From: Anticarsia gemmatalis | Lineage: Eukaryota; Arthropoda; Insecta; Lepidoptera; Erebidae | DNA length: 64,000 bases | Direction: 5' to 3' | Assembly: GCF_050436995.1 (NCBI RefSeq) | Contig: NC_134747.1 | Coordinates: 11,601,501 to 11,665,500, forward strand | Part shown: in pieces, positions 59,666 to 64,000 of the stretch | Numbering within the stretch: position 1 is the stretch's first letter | Layout of the letters: each line of letters starts with the position of its first letter | The notes under the pieces: generated by a model | The model's database searches: none | What the model was told of the DNA's origin: nothing | The model's input: only the letters and a program-made list of their open reading frames with translations | Program-made: the position numbers and the translations under genes

Positions 59666-61121
59666 CATAAATTGTCAGTAAATGTCAAAACAGGCAAACT
59701 TATAGGTACGAAGTCTAATCTACCAAAACCGCTTCATGAATAAAATTCTCTCGCAAGTCGCTACAATTAACAAGCTCCTACAAGTCACGTAATCACATTC
59801 CGAACTCGAGCGGCGCCGTAAACCAAACTAGTATAGACAAAACTCTGTCATTGGGTTCAAGTTAGTTCGGCTTAGTTCTAACTTACCATCTGCTTAGTCG
59901 AGTTAGAATTCTGATAATTAAGTTAAGATCTACAGTTTACACTCTCGGGTTAGAGATTTTTGTGTGAGTTTTGGGAATTAGGTTCGGGTGGTGTTAGGTT
60001 TTGAATAGTCTATTGAGTAGTATATAGGGATAATGTTTTGTTAGCTATTATTATGTATTTTATAACTCATTGATAGTGTTATAAAATAAAATATGTCACT
60101 ATTTAATTAAAAGATAGTTAAAAGTAGTAGATTAGTTATTATTTATAACATTTTTTTGCTGTCTTCGAATGAGAATATAGAAAGAGAAGAAATAATTCAC
60201 TGTTAAGAATAAAACAATTGAAGTGCTGTTCTTTATTTACATAAATAATTTAAATATGTAAAAAACTAATCTCCATTTTATTTATAGAATTCAATTGAAA
60301 ATATTCAACTAAAATATTGTGAAGGGTCTATTCACGAAAAAATTTAATTAATATGTAGGTTCAACGTTACCGCCATAAAATTCACAGGAATTTGTAATAA
60401 GCCCGTTTTATGAGCCACTATTTATCGTTTATGGCTGTATTACGTCATGAATTTCATGCATAATTTTGGAGAAAATATTATTCAAAATGTTTTGAGTAAA
60501 ATATTTATTACGACAACTTATTTTTTTAAGTTTTCTTTACCTGAACGTTATAATATCAATTTATACATTAAGTATTAAATGCAAGTGTCTGTAATTCAAC
60601 TGTAGAACTAAAGTGAATTAAAATGATAACTGAACACTTTTAATAATAACTTATTCGAAGTACCTACTTGGTTTCGGTTAATAAGGTTTGGTCACCTAAT
60701 ATTCGTAACAAGTCAAATAAAAACAAAAGAACATATAAAGACCTATGACGGGAATTCTAAAAAAATATAAACAAGATAGAAATCCACAAGTGTTTTGATT
60801 CAATAAATTGTATCTTTCATAAATAACAATACAATAAAATATCAATGATATTTTGCTCGCAAAACATATTTATGTATCCTACCAATTGTATAAAAACATG
60901 ATTTTATATTTGTAAAGGCCAATGAAATTCAGTTGCTTACCTTTCCCGTCTGTTGAGCGCGAGGGATAGAATCTTTATTCAATGTATCGCCTAAATCTTT
61001 GGAAGCGAAGTTCAATTGTAAACGGCTGGTGAGTTGAGAAACCTTACATTTTGTAATTCTACTTTTTAGATAAAAATTGTTGAGGTAACTTAAAATAGTA
61101 TTGGATACAACTCATATTAAT
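59666..61121. other. AT-rich DNA; GC-richer patch at 59790-59900
   Basis: Near 59800 the sequence CGAACTCGAGCGGCGCCGTA, then TCAAGTTAGTTCGGCTTAG could be a promoter or exon edge, but no reading frame or splice signals support it. The rest is AT-rich. Confidence 0.35.
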
Positions 61122-61339
61122 ATTATAAGTGATGTGGCGCAGTGGTTTAGGTCGCCACGCCGATACCACTACAACGGGAGGTCGTGGGTTCGATTCCCAC
61201 ACGGAGCAATTATTTGTGCGATCCACAAATAATTGTTTCGGGTCTGGTTGTGCTTTGTGTCCGTTGTTTGTATGTTTGTAAAAGTCCCCGCGACACAAGA
61301 GCAATTCTTAGGGCGGGAGTTGTCTTTTAAAAAAAAAAA
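61122..61339 (+). repeat. tRNA-derived SINE with poly-A tail
   Basis: The head has a box A, TGGCGCAGTGG (61135-61145), and a perfect box B, GGTTCGATTCC (61187-61197), spaced as an internal RNA polymerase III promoter. A non-tRNA body follows (CACACGGAGCAATTATTTGT, CTGGTTGTGCTTTGTGTCCG, AAGTCCCCGCGACACAAGAG, TTCTTAGGGCGGGAGTTGTC), then an 11-base A run at 61329-61339. ATTAAT occurs before the head (61116-61121) and after the tail (61339-61344), a weak target duplication. It is transcribed by Pol III if active and mobilised by a LINE. The minus-strand open frame at 61059-61304 is its well-known spurious translation. Well preserved, so probably young. Confidence 0.85.
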
Positions 61340-62190
61340 TTAATGCTTATTGCAACATAACAACAAAATGTTTGTTATTTTTGTCTTCGTCTAGGATTTT
61401 TTATGATTGGTATAATAATTATATGCCAGTATCAATTAAAAATATTTTGTTATAATGAATGATAATGAATAAAAAATTGCTCTTGGTTAAAGTATTTAAA
61501 ATAAACGATAATAATATGTTAGATGTGGGTAAGCATGGCATCCTTAATCATTCGATACAATATTAGCATTACATTATATTTAGAAGCCAATAAAAAACTT
61601 CGACGACCCTACAACATAAGATTTAAGAAAAAACGGTAACATCCACTTCTTTCAGATTACAACTACCTTAAATCGAGGAAATCTATGGCCAGGACAGTAC
61701 GACCCTTTCCCAATAAGTTTTGTTCGACAAAACGTGAATTTGTCGACTTTTTTACTTACTACAATCTCTTTTCACCTTTTCTTTCCTAGGTTCAATGAAC
61801 CCTGCGAATAATCGGAACAACGTTTTAGGACAGAATTTTGGGTATTACCCAATATTCTGTCCTATTGGTTTTAAAGGAGTTCTGTCATGACATGTTTTTA
61901 TCATAATTTTATTGTAACAGCTGATATTGAAATATGAATGTACACGATTGTATTAAAGCTGAAACTTAAAAAACATTAAAGGTCTAAGACGTAAAAAATT
62001 TAGAACATCACACAGAAATAATGTGCAGAAAGAAAAGCAATGGATTTATTTACTGTCGAACTCATCTTTAGATAATTATGGTTTAAGTTCAGAATTCGAC
62101 TGCAACTTTATCAATATGGTATACTATTTAGCACATACATTTTGTGAAACGGGCCTGGACACAACAAAGCTCATTTGGTGTAAAGTAATT
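61340..62190. other. AT-rich DNA with a 37-bp palindrome
   Basis: AGGACAGAATTTTGGGTATT continues as ACCCAATATTCTGTCCT (61827-61863), an almost perfect palindrome. No gene is recognised; the first part of the open frame 62023-62286 lies here, but its 3' part is repeat-derived. Confidence 0.45.
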
Positions 62191-62325
62191 GTAGATGGCG
62201 CTACGAAGATAGTAACGTCCGCCGTAGCATGTAGCGACGCCGCGAGACAGAAGGCTTCAGCGCTCTATGAAAAAGTACTAGGGTAGCATGAAGTATGAAG
62301 ATATGATTTACATAACTAGGTGGTT
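62191..62325 (+). repeat. Local GC-rich repeat, copy a
   Basis: GATGGCGCTACGAAGATAGT, GTAGCGACGCCGCGAG, GGCTTCAGCGCTCTATGAAA and AAGTACTAGGGTAGCATGAA recur in order at 63.16 and 63.32 kb. The family is unidentified. It makes the 87-codon open frame 62023-62286 look coding-like at its 3' end. Confidence 0.55.
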
Positions 62326-63154
62326 TATTTGTTTGGTAGTGTGATTAAACTTGTTGCTATGATTAGATCTTTTATTTTACGTTTAGTATAGGGTATAAAG
62401 AGTTTTATACTTTAGAAACAATAATCGTTATCTCAACTATAATGAATTTCACTATATACACACTTCACTACATATACACTATATTACCTGTTTTCAAATT
62501 ATGTAGAACATAAAAAGAGGTAAAGGTATTTTAAAGGAAATTGTAAAAAATTATTATAATATATTAAAAGCATTAAATGAAATTAAGTTAGTAAAACCTC
62601 TATATACTAATACAATCTATCGACTCATGATTCCATTACTGTCCATTTACCTATATTACCTACCATACATCTACTATACTATAACTGTATACAACCTAGG
62701 TAATTCAGTGACCTAAATGACGTTGCTTTAGCCATTCCCGATAGGATCACCAGTTCATTTCCCGAAGGTTCAATACACAATTCAGCTTGTCTACCAATAT
62801 GATCTAACTTGCTTGGGCCAAACTATAGCAATGTATGAGAATTTGACATAGCTAAATATAAACGTAAATTCAAAATGATTTGAATAGATGAAACGTATAA
62901 TTAATAACTAAGTTGTTAAGCTTAGTCCCTTATAAAACTCATAATGCTTGCTAATGTTTGAAAGGTTCGTCAAATAACAGAAAAAGGAAACCTTTACAAA
63001 ACTATTTACGTTTTCAATGTTTTAAATAGGTTTTATGAACATGAAACCAGGTAATAATAGCTGGTTATCTAAACACATCGAAATTAATTCTTGCGTTAAT
63101 TTAACACAAGTACTAATCATCCAACTGCTTCTCCAAGCAATGATTAGCGTAATA
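62326..63154. other. AT-rich DNA between local repeat copies
   Basis: Nothing recognised. Confidence 0.4.
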
Positions 63155-63310
63155 ACCAGATGGCGCTACGATAATGTCTACGCCGTCGCGAATTTGCTAC
63201 GGTAGCATTTCGTAGCTCCGTAGCGACAACAAGTGACGAGAGGCTAAACCGCTGTCTGAAAAAGTACTAGGGTACCAGAAAGTAGAAGGATATTCCATAA
63301 CTCACCGTTT
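63155..63310 (+). repeat. Local GC-rich repeat, copy b
   Basis: AGATGGCGCTACGATAATGT, CGTAGCTCCGTAGCGACAAC, CGCTGTCTGAAAAAGTACTA, GGGTACCAGAAAGTAGAAGG and ATATTCCATAACTCACC. The end AAAAAGTACTAGGGTA is identical to copy a. Confidence 0.55.
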
Positions 63311-63314
63311 ATCA

Positions 63315-63440
63315 CGTATAAACCGCCCCGTTAAGATAGCTACGATATTCCGTAGTTTCGTAGAAGCGGCGCGTAGCGAAAGGTTTCAGTGCGCCGTGAA
63401 AAAATACTAGGATAACATTACTGTTGAGGATATATTATAT
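63315..63440 (+). repeat. Local GC-rich repeat, copy c
   Basis: TAGCTACGATATTCCGTAGT, CGGCGCGTAGCGAAAGGTTT, CAGTGCGCCGTGAAAAAATA and CTAGGATAACATTACTG, in the same order as copies a and b. A further fragment (GGCGCGGCGTAGTGCAGTAG, CGACACTGGTGACGAAAACC) lies at about 63762-63815. Confidence 0.5.
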
Positions 63441-64000
63441 CTTCTATTAAACACACCCCTCCCAATGAAAAAGTTAACTAACTACCAAAAATACGTAAGC
63501 TGGTTACATATATAATATGCATGTATTTTTAAATAAATAAAATGTATGATTTGTGAAGTATGAAATAAATTGAAATTATATTATTTATTTATTATTATTA
63601 AGTAGTATTTCGATTGATGTTTTTTATAGAATGAATTGAGTTTGTTCTGCTGCAGATAGTTTAATCTATACATTAGTTTAAGTTAATATCTTTGCAACTT
63701 ATAACAACTCACGGTCGTAAGGATGAAGTACCAATAAATATAGAGGGCGCAATTTAACTAGGGCGGCGCGGCGTAGTGCAGTAGCGACACTGGTGACGAA
63801 AACCTTACTCGCAAAGTGATTTTGATAGCATTATTGTTTGAATACTTTAAAACGTTATTTTATACAATACAATGTAATCCTGTTATTAAAAGGCTATACA
63901 AACTATAACTTAAAATAAGAAGATTATAATAGATTAGTATTTAATATCCGAATAAGATGAATACCATTGAACGATTATACAATTTTGATGATGATTATTA
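63441..64000. other. AT-rich DNA to the window edge
   Basis: Apart from the short GC-rich fragment at 63762-63815, nothing is recognised. Confidence 0.4.

Noticed and set aside
61135..61197. tRNA gene suggested by perfect A and B boxes
   Set aside because: No acceptor stem or anticodon arm can be folded, and the head is followed by a non-tRNA body and a poly-A run; it is a SINE head.
61059..61304. 81-codon open frame on the minus strand
   Set aside because: It lies over the SINE and ends before its A-tail; its SVWESNPRPP-type peptide is the known by-product of translating this repeat.
62023..62286. 87-codon open frame as a gene
   Set aside because: Its better-looking 3' half is a local repeat present three times nearby in non-open form.

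Overview
The window is AT-rich animal DNA (I estimate about one third G+C) that is almost entirely non-coding and packed with decayed and nested transposable elements. The repeat content points to a moth or butterfly (Lepidoptera). It has several Helitron copies with the lepidopteran-type 3' end reading GCGCGGGTCAGCTAG, and many copies of the interspersed repeat containing CCCAGCAGTGGGACAGTAATGGG. It also has tRNA-derived SINEs and a Transib element. I assign the species group from memory of repeat families, not from a search. There are no operons, rRNA genes, true tRNA genes or CRISPR arrays.

Layout. The first 188 bases hold what looks like the end of a coding exon on the + strand, with a stop codon and an AATAAA signal 59 bases later. 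From 0.25 to about 31 kb there is no convincing host gene. This part holds MITE-like elements, SINE or LINE tails, a 739-bp element with perfect 25-bp terminal inverted repeats and an 8-bp target duplication (5.9-6.6 kb), a very GC-rich inverted-repeat element (6.8-7.2 kb), and a MITE nested in another MITE (23.6-23.9 kb). A five-unit tandem array with period about 400-470 bp lies at 28.2-30.1 kb. At 31.5-33.5 kb a 5'-truncated non-LTR retrotransposon, with a 534-codon open frame carrying the end of reverse transcriptase, RNase H and a zinc knuckle, sits inside the 5' end of a Helitron. From 33.5 to 52.8 kb there is mostly unrecognised AT-rich DNA with scattered MITEs, two more Helitrons and some hairpins.

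The most structured part is 52.8-58.6 kb. It is a Russian-doll insertion: a 5.8-kb element with terminal inverted repeats and an 8-bp duplication (CTCAGTTA) contains a Helitron, a SINE or LINE copy and a 4.07-kb element with 30-bp inverted ends. The 4.07-kb element in turn contains a 2.1-kb Transib (RAG1-like) element whose two ends are about 730-bp inverted copies of each other, flanked by the 5-bp duplication CGCCG. A CpG-rich, promoter- and first-exon-like stretch (55.4-55.8 kb) lies within the 4.07-kb element. The last 5 kb hold a tRNA-derived SINE and a small locally repeated GC-rich family.

The mobile elements are mostly non-autonomous. The only sizeable protein-coding remnants are the retrotransposon open frame and the broken Transib transposase. 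The relative ages of the insertions can be read from which element interrupts which.
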